Shown one piece after another: positions 33,113-41,828 of a stretch of DNA of 42,536 nucleotides (its first letter is position 1; each line of letters begins with the position of its first letter). The notes under the pieces were generated by a model that was given only the letters and a program-made list of their open reading frames with translations, had not been told where the DNA came from and made no database searches. Both the position numbers and the translations under genes were made by a program. This stretch comes from Gemmatimonadales bacterium (GTDB taxonomy: Bacteria; Gemmatimonadota; Gemmatimonadetes; Palauibacterales; Palauibacteraceae): assembly GCA_009838765.1 (NCBI GenBank), contig VXQX01000004.1:1-42536 (forward strand), given 5' to 3'.

Positions 33113-35584
33113 TCAGCGGCCCCCTCTCGCCCAGCGGCCGTACGCGTCCCGGACCACGGCCTCCGCCAGCTTTCCGCGGAAGGAATAGGTCCGCTTGTCA
33201 CCCAGGATCTCGACCCACATCGCGTCCGTGGCGATCCAGTTGTCCCAGAAGAAGGCTCCGTTCACGAGGCCTGGATGGGCATCGCTGACCTCGAAAAAGG
33301 CCTTGAAGATATTGGCTTGGGTCTCTTCGCCGTCATCCAGCCCGTTCCGATTCTCATCGACCAGCGTCGCGAGTTCCCTCTGCCTTCTGGGGTCCCCCGG
33401 ATTCGCCGGAGCTTCGACCACATCGATGGCCCCGTATTCCAGAAAGACAATGGCCCGCCCCGGATTTCGATCAGCAAGCGGAAGCAGGTGATCCCTGAAA
33501 ATGGCCTCGTAGCTCCCTCGCAGTTCCAGGACACTCGAGACGGTAGCAGGGGGGGCCGGCGTGAGCGGGAACCATGCGCTGATCCCCACGATGTCGAGGT
33601 CGAGATCCTCCCAGAGATGGCCTGCGCCCGATCCCTGTCCGAAGTGGCCCGAGAACCGGAGCGTTGTGGAGCTCATGTCGTACGTTAGTCGACCGGAGTA
33701 GACCGCACGCACGCGGTCTACCATGGTCCGCAGTTCGTCCCCGAAGTCGTTCGTGTAGTACCCGGAATTCGGGCGACTTGGGTCATGGTGGTCGGGCCGC
33801 GAGCGAAACAGCCGATCCGTCTCGGTCCCGAGAGAGAACAGAGCGACGTCCTCATCCTCCGCAATGGCGGCGAAGTGCTCCGCCTGCTGTGTGTAGGTCT
33901 CCCAGAATTCGGCGGTGAACCGCTCGTGATCCGGATGATCCGGCCGCCACGGCCAGTCTTCGGGTGCGATCAACCCCTTCGTCACATCCGGCGGCACGCC
34001 GCCCGTATGCGGAGGTGCCGGATCCCCAAGCTGCCAGCGGTAGACCGGTCGGGACGACCTTTCAGCCTCATGAGCCTGGAACGCCAAGGTCATGTACACG
34101 TTGAACCCGTGTTCGCGGAACTCGCGGATGGTTTGTCGGAGCGTCTCGTCACGCCAGGTCGGGATTTGACGGTTTCGATCGGTTTCCCGGGAGACTGTGC
34201 TGTCCATGCTGTCTTCGTAGTGCAGCGCCACCGAGATCAGCACCCAGTTGACATGCAAGCTGCGAAGCCAGTCGATGAACTCAAGAGGGATGAGAGACCC
34301 CTGCTGGCCCTGGTCCTCCCAACGCTGGGCCACGCGCCGGTTCGTACCGTAAAACCCCGAAATGGAGACCGCGCGCATGGGAAAATCGAAGATGTTGACG
34401 CCGGGGCCCGGTTTGGGAGGGGGATTGGCCACGGTCACGTCTGCGGTGCCGCGTACGCTCCCCGTGGCGGCCGCGATCGTCGCCGTACCTTCGGCGATGC
34501 CGAGCAGGAGCCCCGTTCCGTCCACCCTGGCCACGGACGGATCGCTCGTCGACCAGCTGAACTCCGTGCCTTCGACTGGGTGCGCGTTCGCGTCGAACGT
34601 CTCGGCAACCAACCTCAGGGTGTCTCCGACCGCTGTCGTGACCGCGGGCGGCGTCACCACCACTGATCGCGCGGACTGCACCACGGTCACCAGCGCCTGG
34701 CCGCTAACCTCGTCCGCCGCTGCCGTGACCCTCGCCGCGCCATTGCCGACGGCGGTCACCAACCCCGCCGAGTCGACCGCCGCGACGACCGTGTCCGCGC
34801 TCGCCCAGGATACCGGGGCGCCGACCATTACGCGCCCGATCTGATCGCGCACTTCGGCCGCCAGCCGGACGGTGTCCCCGAGGGCCGAGAACAGAATGCT
34901 GTCGGGCTCGACCGTCACGGTCGCCGATACGCGGGCCAGGACGGTGAGTGCGGCCCGGCCCACGACTCCGGACGATGTGGCGGTGAGCGCCACGTCCCCG
35001 GCCCCAACCCCCGTCACCAGACCCGCCGCGTCTACGGTTGCCAGCAGCGTGTCGCTCGATGTCCACGCGAACTCGGCCCCCGTCACGAGGTGGCCGTTCG
35101 CGTCGGTCGCCTCGGCCGCCAAACGCAGCGTATCGCCCACGACCAGCGTGTCGGCCGATGGCGTGACCGCGATTGCGCTCGCTTCCTGCGCCACGGTCAC
35201 GGCCGCCGTGCCCGACGCTGTGCCCGCCGTCGCGACAATCGTGGCGGTCCCGTTGCCCACGGCCGTCACCAGCCCGGCCGCGTCCACCGTCGCCACCGCG
35301 ACTGCTCCGCTGGCCCAGGTCACGGTGGATCCCGCCATCGGCTGGCCGTTCTGGTCGCGCACCTCGGCGGCGAGCTGCACGGTGGCGCCCAGGGCCGCTA
35401 GCCGAGCGGTCGAGGGGGTGACCGTAACCGTGGTCGGCCGCGGCGCGGCGGGTGTCGGTGCAGCAGGCTCGGCTGTCTCTCCCCCGCAGCTGGAGGCCCA
35501 CGCCGTGGCGGCCAGCATGACCGCCGTCGGGACGCAAGCCTTCGGGCCCCTCACGGCCGAGCCGGCCTTCCCGTGTTGTCGCAT
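33113..35584 (-). CDS. Secreted lipoprotein: four Big2 domains and a GH113-like glycoside hydrolase
   Basis: Exported protein of about 823 residues. A lipoprotein signal ends at Cys33 (AATAWASSCGG). Four Big2-type Ig-like domains follow (residues about 50-395), each with V-T-P, a V-x-W-x-S/T segment and a GxGxATI/V strand. From about residue 400 comes a TIM-barrel domain like GH113 beta-mannanase: NWVLISVALHY; LFSLGTETDRLF with Glu588 as acid/base candidate; VRAVYSGRLTYDM; LDIVGISAWFPL; and FLEYGAIDV with Glu716 as nucleophile candidate. It would act on mannan or a related beta-glycan outside the cell. ATG 35584 is used; a GTG lies 24 nt upstream. Repeat R3 is about 120 bp upstream. Confidence 0.82.
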   Translation of the reverse strand: MRQHGKAGSAVRGPKACVPTAVMLAATAWASSCGGETAEPAAPTPAAPRPTTVTVTPSTARLAALGATVQLAAEVRDQNGQPMAGSTVTWASGAVAVATVDAAGLVTAVGNGTATIVATAGTASGTAAVTVAQEASAIAVTPSADTLVVGDTLRLAAEATDANGHLVTGAEFAWTSSDTLLATVDAAGLVTGVGAGDVALTATSSGVVGRAALTVLARVSATVTVEPDSILFSALGDTVRLAAEVRDQIGRVMVGAPVSWASADTVVAAVDSAGLVTAVGNGAARVTAAADEVSGQALVTVVQSARSVVVTPPAVTTAVGDTLRLVAETFDANAHPVEGTEFSWSTSDPSVARVDGTGLLLGIAEGTATIAAATGSVRGTADVTVANPPPKPGPGVNIFDFPMRAVSISGFYGTNRRVAQRWEDQGQQGSLIPLEFIDWLRSLHVNWVLISVALHYEDSMDSTVSRETDRNRQIPTWRDETLRQTIREFREHGFNVYMTLAFQAHEAERSSRPVYRWQLGDPAPPHTGGVPPDVTKGLIAPEDWPWRPDHPDHERFTAEFWETYTQQAEHFAAIAEDEDVALFSLGTETDRLFRSRPDHHDPSRPNSGYYTNDFGDELRTMVDRVRAVYSGRLTYDMSSTTLRFSGHFGQGSGAGHLWEDLDLDIVGISAWFPLTPAPPATVSSVLELRGSYEAIFRDHLLPLADRNPGRAIVFLEYGAIDVVEAPANPGDPRRQRELATLVDENRNGLDDGEETQANIFKAFFEVSDAHPGLVNGAFFWDNWIATDAMWVEILGDKRTYSFRGKLAEAVVRDAYGRWARGGR

Positions 35585-35705
35585 CGGATCATTGCGTCTC
35601 CAAGGCACCGTTCCGGTCTGGGCACGCGGCGCAGAAGGCCACGCACCGTACGAGCAGGATCAATCGACCACGGTCTTTAGTTCGGCGAAGGGCTGAAGGC
35701 TCACC

Positions 35706-35726
35706 ATTACTCAAATGAGGTAATTC
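35706..35726 (+). repeat. 21-bp island repeat R3
   Basis: ATTACTCAAATGAGGTAATT then C, the copy closest to dyad symmetry (ATTAC near the left end, GTAAT near the right). It lies about 120 bp upstream of the GH113-like gene. Confidence 0.78.
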
Positions 35727-35812
35727 CGACGAATTGGAGCGGTGTAGACGGCAGCGCGGCCTTGGGCAGCCGGCTCCCGCCGGAGGCGTTCGAGCACCTC
35801 GTGGCGCTTGGA

Positions 35813-37333
35813 TCAGCGTTGGTGGACCTCGAACTTCTTCAGCCAGAGTTCCCCAGTGCCACTCCTCGCCTCATTACCCAGCTCTATGGCGGTAAGGTAG
35901 TGGTGAGCCGGCACATAGCCTTTGTCCACCAGATACTGGAAGAAGGTCAGCAGGTCGACGGAACCGACGTACTGATCTTCGTGCCTCAGGAAAGCTATGA
36001 AATCGGCGACGTACCGCGTCTTTCCTTCGGAGTCGCGCCAAACTCGATCCGGCCAAACGTAGAGATCCCACAGGGCGCCATCGAGCCTTACCGGTCCTAC
36101 ATAGTATTGCGGCGGGGCGGGCCCGGAGTCGTGATCCAACCAGATCATCACCTCGTGCGAGACGCCGGATTCGCTGGGTGGGTTATCTCGAGTGATCCAG
36201 AAGTCGAACGACAGGTTGTATCGTCCCTCGGCCGTAAGATACGCCTCGTAGTCAACTTCAAGGCGCTCAACGGCGCCAATCTGCTTCGGTAGCTCCGAGG
36301 TCGTAGACCTGCGACTCCAGGGCTTTCGGCCGTACACGACCTCCGGGTAGGCTTTCACGCGACCTTCTCTTTCCGGCCAGCGCCATCGCCAACCGTACTC
36401 TACCTCTCCGCCGGGAAGAGTCCTACGCATGATGCACTGCTCGTAGTCCGTCGTATCCTGTCGATTCCAGACATTGTTCGAGTAGCGGTATTCGCCCACA
36501 AACCAGTCTTCCCAGCCATCGCAGGCCTCGGCGTCCGGCGACACTGGCGTCGGATCCGAAGGCGGGGGCGTCGGATCGAACGGCGCGGGTCCAGGAATCG
36601 TCACGTGGGCCGTGCCCGACACGGAGTCCGCGGCCGCCGTGATCGTGGTGCTCCCAACGCCGGCGGCTCGCACCACACCGGTGGAGTCGACGCTCACGAT
36701 CGTTGTGTCACTCGATTCCCACGTGAAAGTGACGCCCGGTACCCGATGCTGGTTTAGATCGACCGCGGTGGCCGACAGCCGTAGCGTGTCCTCAAGGGCG
36801 AGGAGCGTATCCGCCGCCGGCGAGAGCTGCACCTGCGCCACCTGCTGGGCCACCGTGATCGCGGCGTTGGCGGTGAGACTTGCGGCGGCCGCCGTTACGC
36901 TTGCACTGCCGTTGGCTATCGCCGTGACCAAGCCCCCGTCGGTCACGGCCGCCACTGAGTCGTTGCTGGACGACCACGAAACCGTCGCGCCGGCCATGGC
37001 CTGGCCGTTCTGGTCGAGTACCTGCGCCCGGAGCTGCGCGGCTTCTCCCAAGGCGTTCAAAGTCGCCGACCCCGGTGAGATCGTGATCGAGGTCGCCACT
37101 GGGCTGGGGACTGCCGGTGTCGGCGGCGGCTCCACCGGAGCAGAGTCGCCGCCACATGCCAGAACCAGAGAGAGCAGCAGCAAGCGGAACGGGGTCGCGC
37201 GGGCCGTGCGTGACCTCAGGGCCCGACGCGCGGCCGTTTTCGACGCTGTCACGGATCGCGACGCTTCAGGTCGCTCGGCGTCTGGCCCTCGCGCACGGCT
37301 GAGACTCGGTCTCCGAGATCGCTCGGTGGACAT
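35813..37333 (-). CDS. Secreted lipoprotein: two Big2 domains and a GH12 glycoside hydrolase
   Basis: Exported protein of 506 residues. The signal segment (FRLLLLSLVLACGG) ends in the lipobox Cys. Two Big2 domains follow (residues about 83-250), with a proline-rich linker (PDPTPPPSDPTP-like). The C-terminal domain from about residue 270 is GH12: AYPEVVYGRKPW, GRYNLSFDFWIT, the nucleophile Glu394 in SHEVMIWLD, and the acid/base Glu488 in IELGNEARSGTGELW. GH12 enzymes cleave beta-1,4-glucan or xyloglucan. Its architecture parallels the neighbouring GH113-like protein, as if the two act together on plant-like or algal polysaccharide. ATG at 37333 has GAGAGG about 8 nt upstream; repeat R4 is about 180 bp upstream. 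Confidence 0.88.
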   Translation of the reverse strand: MSTERSRRPSLSRARGPDAERPEASRSVTASKTAARRALRSRTARATPFRLLLLSLVLACGGDSAPVEPPPTPAVPSPVATSITISPGSATLNALGEAAQLRAQVLDQNGQAMAGATVSWSSSNDSVAAVTDGGLVTAIANGSASVTAAAASLTANAAITVAQQVAQVQLSPAADTLLALEDTLRLSATAVDLNQHRVPGVTFTWESSDTTIVSVDSTGVVRAAGVGSTTITAAADSVSGTAHVTIPGPAPFDPTPPPSDPTPVSPDAEACDGWEDWFVGEYRYSNNVWNRQDTTDYEQCIMRRTLPGGEVEYGWRWRWPEREGRVKAYPEVVYGRKPWSRRSTTSELPKQIGAVERLEVDYEAYLTAEGRYNLSFDFWITRDNPPSESGVSHEVMIWLDHDSGPAPPQYYVGPVRLDGALWDLYVWPDRVWRDSEGKTRYVADFIAFLRHEDQYVGSVDLLTFFQYLVDKGYVPAHHYLTAIELGNEARSGTGELWLKKFEVHQR

Positions 37334-37676
37334 CTTGCAGCCTCTCGGTTTCGACGTTCAGCGCGTCCCGGTAGCAGTCACGACGGAGCACCGCCAGCCG
37401 CCTTGCATCGGCCGGCGCAGCTCCCGACGGCATCCACCAACCGCGCCGTGTGGGCCAGGATCATCGCGACCCATCGCAGTCCTCAGCGTCGGCACATCGC
37501 GGGAGCCTCGCAATTGCTCAAATGAGGTAGTTCCTCGCTGGCTGCTGCAGGGAGACGATCAGGCGACCGCGTGGGAGTCCGGCCGCCCAAGTGGAGCTTG
37601 CCGCAGGGATCCACGCGGGCGTTTCCTCTGCGGCTGGGCTGGGTCCACGACAGCAACGGCGGCCGCTTCGCCACCT
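37334..37676. other. Non-coding gap between GH12 gene and hicBA
   Basis: About 340 bp with no convincing gene; it holds repeat R4 (37513-37533) and the GH12 ribosome-binding region. No promoter was recognised. Confidence 0.5.
37513..37533 (+). repeat. 21-bp island repeat R4
   Basis: ATTGCTCAAATGAGGTAGTT then C. It is the fourth copy, upstream of the GH12 gene. Confidence 0.72.
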
Positions 37677-37871
37677 TTACCTGTCGGGAGGCCGGGGTAC
37701 CTGGAGGTCCTTGCAGATCTTTCTGGCGAGGTCCGGGTTGATCTCGTTGTGCCGGGGAATCGTCGAGACCTTCTTGGCCGTCCGGTTGATGTAGAGGGTG
37801 TGGTTCCCGCCCTCACGCAGGAAGGCGCACCCGTGCTGTGCCAAGTGTCGCAGCAAGTCACGGCGCTTCAC
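37677..37871 (-). CDS. hicA: HicA-like mRNA interferase toxin
   Basis: Toxin of 64 residues with the HicA double-stranded RNA-binding-like fold: KRRDLLRHLAQHGCAFLREG, then GGNHTLYINRTAKKV with the catalytic His, then STIPRHNEINPDLARKICKD. HicA cleaves mRNA independent of the ribosome. The GTG at 37871 overlaps the hicB stop. The module is complete; antitoxin precedes toxin, as in the reversed hicBA order. Confidence 0.9.
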   Translation of the reverse strand: MKRRDLLRHLAQHGCAFLREGGNHTLYINRTAKKVSTIPRHNEINPDLARKICKDLQVPRPPDR

Positions 37872-38089
37872 GCCGTGACGGTGATGGGCTCTCTGATGAC
37901 CTTGCTACCGCCGGCGTCCTCGCGGGCCATTTCCCGGTTGGCTTCGATCACCAGGGCGACGGCTTCGCGAAGGTTCGACCGAGCTTCCTTGAGGGTAGCG
38001 CCCTGGGTGTTGGCACCGGGAAACTCTTCGATGAAGGCAATGTAGCCTTCAGGAACCCTGCGGAACACCGCCGTGCATTGCAGGTCCAC
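37868..38089 (-). CDS. hicB: HicB-like antitoxin
   Basis: Antitoxin of 73 residues with the HicB partial RNase-H fold: TAVFRRVPEGYIAFIEEFPG, then TQGATLKEARSNLREAVALVIEANR, with no DNA-binding tail visible (some HicB proteins have a C-terminal HTH or RHH). It would bind HicA; without a DNA-binding domain, autoregulation is less certain. GTG at 38089 has AGGAGG 6 nt upstream. Confidence 0.88.
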   Translation of the reverse strand: MDLQCTAVFRRVPEGYIAFIEEFPGANTQGATLKEARSNLREAVALVIEANREMAREDAGGSKVIREPITVTA

Positions 38090-38275
38090 AACAGGCCTCC
38101 TGGCGACTTGAGTTGCCGACTAAGCGTTTCGGATCGCGGGGCGATTCGTGTTCCGTTGACTCTACCGAGTCGCCGGTTTCGGGGCTACTTGCGCGTCGGA
38201 TCGCAAGGGGGGCTCGGCACTGGGAAGCGGCAGGCCAAGTCGCTACGCCACCGCGGCACCGCTAGCTCTTCTAGC

Positions 38276-38319
38276 GGAGGGGGTGGGATTGGCTTCCCCC
38301 CGCTCCGCGGGACTCGCCG
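38276..38319. repeat. Right island repeat (DR2)
   Basis: 44 bp beginning GGAGGGGGTGGGATTGGCTT, 38 of 44 identical to 30509-30552. The first 15 bp equal the 3' end of tRNA-Ser as read on the plus strand (38379-38393). Confidence 0.78.
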
Positions 38320-38368
38320 AGCTCGCTCACTTCGTTCGCTCGGTTCGAACCCACGTGGGCTTACGCCC
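38276..38368 (-). pseudogene. Split tRNA-Ser 3'-half copy with 53-bp hairpin insert
   Basis: The acceptor/T-stem part (38276-38290) and the T-loop/variable-arm part (38344-38368, of which 17 bp, TTCGAACCCACGTGGGC, are identical to 38392-38408) of tRNA-Ser are separated at the T loop by 38291-38343. The insert can fold as CCCGC-TCC-GCGGG and CCGAGC...GCTCGG hairpins. Confidence 0.65.
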
Positions 38369-38377
38369 TACTTCCAG

Positions 38378-38461
38378 CGGAGGGGGTGGGATTCGAACCC
38401 ACGTGGGCGTAAGCCCGCCGGTTTTCAAGACCGGTGCATTCAGCCGCTCTGCCACCCCTCC
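38378..38461 (-). tRNA. tRNA-Ser (anticodon TGA)
   Basis: 84 nt on the minus strand: acceptor GGAGGGG with CCCCTCC, anticodon stem-loop CCGGT-CTTGAAA-ACCGG (anticodon TGA), long variable arm CGGGCTTACGCCC and T arm GTGGGTTCGAATCCCAC. It is a full-length class II tRNA. No CCA is encoded. Confidence 0.93.
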
Positions 38462-38570
38462 GGACGGCGCTGTTGCCTGCGGATTGAGGCTCCGCGCGGA
38501 ACCGGCGTACCGCCGTAGAAGCAAGATAATGCGGCCGGAGTGGCGAATCCATTAAGGATGCCAGGGCGCG

Positions 38571-39821
38571 TCAGGTGTCGGGGGTGAGGGTGATTCGGTA
38601 GCGGACGACGCGCTGGATGCCGAGGTCGTCGCGGCTGACGGCCCACACGTCGTCGCCGTCGAACACGGGGAAGGGGTTGGAGGAGAAGTCTTCGGGCGGA
38701 TTCACGGCTCCCAGGTAGGTTCCGTCGGCTTCGAACACGTCGAAGCGGAGCGGAGAGCGCCACACGATGGGCGTGGAGAACGGGCTGTCCGGGTCGTGGT
38801 TCTCGTTTTCGACCTCCCGCGCCTCGGTCGAGACTCGCACCCATATCCGCCCGTCCCGCCCCGGGTAGAGCCCCGTGAACGGCGGCTTCCTGTCCGGAAT
38901 CGGCGGTCCGTCCCACGTCCATCCGGGGATGCTCCTGCCGATGCCGCGCTCGGTCTGGCTGCGGGCATGATCCGCCTCGCCGGGGAACACGCGGGCCGGC
39001 TGGTACGCACGCTCGATTCGGAGGACACCCCGCGGAAGGCCCAGATCGATCGCATAATCCGACGAGATGCCGCCGACGAAGTGGCCGCTGGGGTGGACCG
39101 CCCAGATCGCTCCGGGCGTGAAGGGGACTCCGTAGGTCACCCGAGCTCCCTCTATTTCTCCGGTGACCGTTTCAGCCTCGAACGCCGCATGGGGTGGTGC
39201 AACGGTGTCGCGGGGGATCCCGTCCGCATCGAAGACGGCGAGACTTCGCCCGAGGTCGGCCGGCCGCGACATGTTGCGGGCCGCCACGTACGTCCTGCCT
39301 CGACGGTCCGCCCACAGCGGACGGCTCGAATAGAAACCCGAGAGGTAGGGCCATTCCTCCACCGACTCTCCATCGGCGCCATAGACCTGCAGGCGCGCAT
39401 TGCCCGGATCGCGCACGACGACCCGCCGGTCGGGGAGCAGGGCCATCGCCTCCGGCCGCTCCAACTCGCCCGGGCCCTGTCCGGGCCCTCCCAGCGTCCG
39501 CACGTAGCCGCCCTCCGGGCCGAAGACGCGGACTTCCCGGGCCTGCTGGTCGAACACGTAGACGTTGCGGTCGTCATCCACCGCGATGGACCCGATGCGG
39601 CCGAAGAGATACTCGTCGCGGCCTTCCACCTCGCCGATCGACAGCTCCGGAACGAGCGTCGCGTCTCCGCCCCACACGCTCCCCGACAGGGTGCGAACGA
39701 CGACCGTGTCGCCGATCGTGTCGGTCACCACCTGCGGACCGCGGGCGACCTCGGTGCCGGTGCCGCACGCGGCGAACGCCACCGAGAGTAACGCGAACCA
39801 CGAATCTCTCATCGATCGCAT
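38571..39821 (-). CDS. Six-bladed beta-propeller (NHL-like) lipoprotein
   Basis: Exported protein of 416 residues. A short signal (WFALLSVAFAACGTG) ends in a lipobox-like Cys. NHL/six-bladed propeller repeats follow: FGRIGSIAVDDDRNVYVFDQ, the GxGxGPGELERPEAMALLPD motif, then RVVVRDPGNARLQVYGADG and later PGRDGRIWVRVS. Such proteins are common in Gemmatimonadota and Bacteroidota; they probably bind ligands or act in the envelope, but no function is shown. ATG at 39821 is preceded by GGAGG at 6 nt; a 13-bp stretch including this site is directly repeated 23 bp upstream (39826-39838 and 39849-39861). Confidence 0.85.
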   Translation of the reverse strand: MRSMRDSWFALLSVAFAACGTGTEVARGPQVVTDTIGDTVVVRTLSGSVWGGDATLVPELSIGEVEGRDEYLFGRIGSIAVDDDRNVYVFDQQAREVRVFGPEGGYVRTLGGPGQGPGELERPEAMALLPDRRVVVRDPGNARLQVYGADGESVEEWPYLSGFYSSRPLWADRRGRTYVAARNMSRPADLGRSLAVFDADGIPRDTVAPPHAAFEAETVTGEIEGARVTYGVPFTPGAIWAVHPSGHFVGGISSDYAIDLGLPRGVLRIERAYQPARVFPGEADHARSQTERGIGRSIPGWTWDGPPIPDRKPPFTGLYPGRDGRIWVRVSTEAREVENENHDPDSPFSTPIVWRSPLRFDVFEADGTYLGAVNPPEDFSSNPFPVFDGDDVWAVSRDDLGIQRVVRYRITLTPDT

Positions 39822-40009
39822 CACTTGCCTCCTGGACCCGGCGCGCGCTGCCTCCTGGACCGGACACCCGGGCGCGCCTCCCCTGGAAACCAGGGATCGT
39901 AGAAAGGTTGTCCGACGCTACGGCGACCGGCACCTTCGAGCCTCAGGTTGAAGAGTAGCCTCAGATGGGCCGCGGCTCCATCGGCAACCGCGTGAAGGGA
40001 GAGAGAGTG

Positions 40010-40557
<548 letters not shown>

Positions 40558-40611
40558 ACACTGCCGCATGTTGCGGCTGCCGTACGTCGTTGCGGCGGCC
40601 GCGTGCCGCAA

Positions 40612-40685
40612 TGGGGCGGGAGGGACTTGAACCCCCGACTTCTGCGATGTGAACGCAGCGCTCTGGCCAGCTGAGCTACCGCCCC
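40612..40685 (-). tRNA. tRNA-Val (anticodon CAC)
   Basis: 74 nt on the minus strand, acceptor GGGGCGG/CCGCCCC, anticodon stem-loop CTGCG-TTCACAT-CGCAG (anticodon CAC) and T arm GGGGGTTCAAGTCCC. It lies 54 bp upstream of tRNA-Gly(CCC) in transcription order; the two probably share a transcript. Confidence 0.95.
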
Positions 40686-40798
40686 TGTCAGTCCCCTCAC
40701 GGGGCCAGCGATGTTACGCGGAGGTCCCGTCCCGTGTCAAAGCTGTGGGCGGTGCTGCTGGGGATCGGTGCGGGCCCCTCGGCGGATCTTGCGGCGGG

Positions 40799-41803
40799 TC
40801 AGCTCCGCCAGGGCGTGAGCAGCTTGAAGAAGGCGTCCGTGTTGTCCTGCACGAACTCCGTGAAGCGCTTCTCGGTGTTCGCCCGGGTGGAGATGTAGCA
40901 CTGCCGGCACGTGTTCTGTTTCGTGAACTTCTCCAGCATGTCCTCCTGCCGGTCGAAATAGGCCATCACCATCGCGCACGGCGTGAGCCGTCCGTCCGGG
41001 TTGATGACGAGGAAGCGGCGTCCCGCCTGGCACCCGGGGATCCCCCCCTCAGTCAGAAACCGGTGGAATTTCCACAGCACGCGCGGCGTCGTGTAGACCG
41101 GATATCCGGCGGCCCGCAGGTCGATGACTTCCTGCAGGCTGTCCGCCAGTCCCTCCAGCCCGTCCCCCTCGATGAGTCCGTCCCGGTCCTGCACCCGCAG
41201 GTGCGTGTAGACGGAGAAGTTGATCGGCACGCCCCAGTCCTTCGCGACGCGCACCATGTCTCCGATGTCCCGGTAGTTCCACGCGGTGATGCACACGTTG
41301 AGCAGAATGTCGTCCGTGTCCGTGCTCTGGCGGCGGATCTCGGGAACCACGCGGGCCATGCGGTCGAACAGTCCGGGAATGCGACGGAACTCGTCGTGTC
41401 TTTCGTCGGGGAAGTCGAGCGAGGTGGACAACTGGTGCATCCCGCTGTCCTTGAGACGGAAGAAGCGTTCCGGCGTGAGGTTCGACGCGTTCGTGACCAC
41501 GATCATCCAGGGCAGCCCGCCCTTGTTCGTCATCGCGTCGACAATGTCGTACACGTCTCCGCGCGCGAGCGGTTCCCCTCCGGAAGCGTGCGACACGACG
41601 GGCCGAAGCTCCCGGCAGATCGCCGCGTACTCCGCCGCCCCGAGGCGCTCTTCCTTGATCGGTCCGCCCCAGTTGCAGTGCCAGCAGTTCGCCGTGCAGG
41701 CGTGCGTGATCTCGAACGAGACGGAGAGCGGCTTGTTCTGAATCCGGTTCCGGATGCCCCGCGCGAGCATGCGTGCGGCCATGGCTCCGGAGATGTTCGG
41801 CAT
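40799..41803 (-). CDS. Radical SAM protein
   Basis: 334-residue enzyme with CX3CX2C at Cys36, Cys40 and Cys43 (ITHACTANCWHCNWGG), the SAM-binding GGEP-type motif (SHASGGEPLARGD) and a C-terminal cysteine cluster (IPGCQAGRR; LTPCAMV; NTCRQCYIS) that may bind an auxiliary cluster in SPASM-like fashion. Reaction unknown. Radical SAM proteins of this layout act in cofactor or peptide maturation, lipid or small-molecule modification. ATG at 41803 has only a weak ribosome site. The next gene upstream ends 25 bp away and both are likely in one operon. Confidence 0.87.
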   Translation of the reverse strand: MPNISGAMAARMLARGIRNRIQNKPLSVSFEITHACTANCWHCNWGGPIKEERLGAAEYAAICRELRPVVSHASGGEPLARGDVYDIVDAMTNKGGLPWMIVVTNASNLTPERFFRLKDSGMHQLSTSLDFPDERHDEFRRIPGLFDRMARVVPEIRRQSTDTDDILLNVCITAWNYRDIGDMVRVAKDWGVPINFSVYTHLRVQDRDGLIEGDGLEGLADSLQEVIDLRAAGYPVYTTPRVLWKFHRFLTEGGIPGCQAGRRFLVINPDGRLTPCAMVMAYFDRQEDMLEKFTKQNTCRQCYISTRANTEKRFTEFVQDNTDAFFKLLTPWRS

Positions 41804-41828
41804 CCGCTCAACCCTGCCTGGTGCCAGA

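Larger units (their letters stand above)
38090..38377. other. Non-coding right edge of the island
   Basis: About 290 bp between hicB and tRNA-Ser. It contains a broken tRNA-Ser 3'-half copy with a hairpin insert (38276-38368). No open frame is convincing. Confidence 0.6.

Noticed and set aside
30403-38377. Integron or phage integrase, CRISPR array
   Set aside because: No tyrosine or serine recombinase frame, no attC consensus and no regularly spaced direct repeats with unique spacers were seen anywhere in the window.
39826-39861. Duplicated 13-bp stretch (TGCCTCCTGGACC) with the ribosome-binding site of the propeller gene
   Set aside because: Short local duplication with no second start codon in place; noted in the gene entry but not treated as a functional element.
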